Positions 5,447 to 5,552 of a stretch of DNA of 5,552 bases are shown piece by piece. Position 1 is the first letter of the stretch, and the number at the start of each line of letters is the position of its first letter. A program made the position numbers and the translations under genes. The notes under the pieces are model-generated. The model did no database searches and was not told the origin of the DNA. It saw only the letters and a program-made list of their open reading frames with translations. The stretch covers positions 1 to 5,552 of the forward strand of contig JAYURJ010000058.1 of the NCBI GenBank assembly GCA_043756275.1, in the 5' to 3' direction. Source of the DNA: UKL13-2 sp043756275. GTDB taxonomy: Bacteria; Pseudomonadota; Gammaproteobacteria; Burkholderiales; Usitatibacteraceae.

Positions 5447-5552
5447 TCAGAGCGAAAACGCGGATTCAGGTACGAGTCCCGACACTTCAGGGCGATCAGT
5501 AAATGGGGTGAGGAGACGAACAGCGGTACCCTTTTGCTTCTGACACGAAAGG
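5447..5552 (-). CDS. Possible C-terminal end of a gene entering from the right
   Basis: One minus-strand frame is open from the window edge for 34 codons and ends in TGA at 5449-5447, reading ...TAVRLLTPFTDRPEVSGLV and PESAFSL. The stop is 12 nt before the ATG at 5434, and the Shine-Dalgarno of that gene overlaps the stop, as in an operon. The stretch is too short to identify and could be a chance open frame. Confidence 0.2.
   Translation of the reverse strand, partial: LSCQKQKGTAVRLLTPFTDRPEVSGLVPESAFSL

Noticed and set aside
5304..5543. 79-codon plus-strand frame with a hydrophobic stretch at the right end
   Set aside because: It has no convincing ribosome-binding site, starts with a non-ATG codon, and is antisense to the more plausible minus-strand remnants.
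1..5552. CRISPR array, tRNA or rRNA
   Set aside because: No regularly spaced direct repeats, no tRNA cloverleaf with a TTC-type T-loop, and no rRNA-like stretch were seen on either strand.

Overview
The window looks like a chromosomal segment of a proteobacterium, probably beta- or gammaproteobacterial. This rests on GC-rich histidine-degradation genes using the HutF branch of the pathway and on proteobacterial-type toxin-antitoxin proteins. No rRNA or other marker is present to fix the taxon. A metabolic block on the minus strand (1-2518) borders an accessory block on the plus strand (2933-5003) and a disordered right end (5004-5552).

Minus strand, 1-2518: hutH (histidine ammonia-lyase, complete, 512 aa) is followed by hutF (formimidoylglutamate deiminase, cut by the left edge). 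The stop of hutH overlaps the start of hutF by 4 nt, so the two are almost certainly co-transcribed and translationally coupled. HutH makes urocanate from histidine. HutF acts two steps later, releasing ammonia from formimidoylglutamate to give formylglutamate. The intermediate genes hutU and hutI, and hutG, are not in the window.

Intergenic, 2519-2932: this divergent spacer holds an 80-bp near-perfect palindrome with 29-bp arms (REP/MITE-like), a second imperfect hairpin, and a promoter-operator region with two short perfect inverted repeats ahead of the toxin gene.

Plus strand, 2933-3623: a two-gene type II toxin-antitoxin module with the toxin first. It encodes a RelE-like toxin of the PF06296 type and an HTH antitoxin, overlapping by 17 nt. 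The operator palindromes sit on the predicted -35 box and the -35/-10 spacer, as expected for autorepression.

Plus strand, 3827-5003: a second tightly coupled pair, also overlapping by 17 nt. The first gene encodes an unrecognised, acidic-tailed 183-aa protein behind a very strong ribosome-binding site. The second encodes a 213-aa protein with a Cys4 zinc-finger/HNH-like nuclease module in its N-terminal third. This pair is the best candidate for an undescribed system: a putative nuclease with a coupled acidic partner. The function is inferred, not shown.

Right end, 5004-5552: there is no convincing intact gene. I see an integron attC-like pair of core sites just after the HNH gene, a likely degraded minus-strand gene (5152-5434), and perhaps the last 34 codons of a minus-strand gene entering from the right. 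The mixture of a TA module, orphan gene pairs, palindromic repeats and gene remnants suggests an accessory insertion next to the hut operon.
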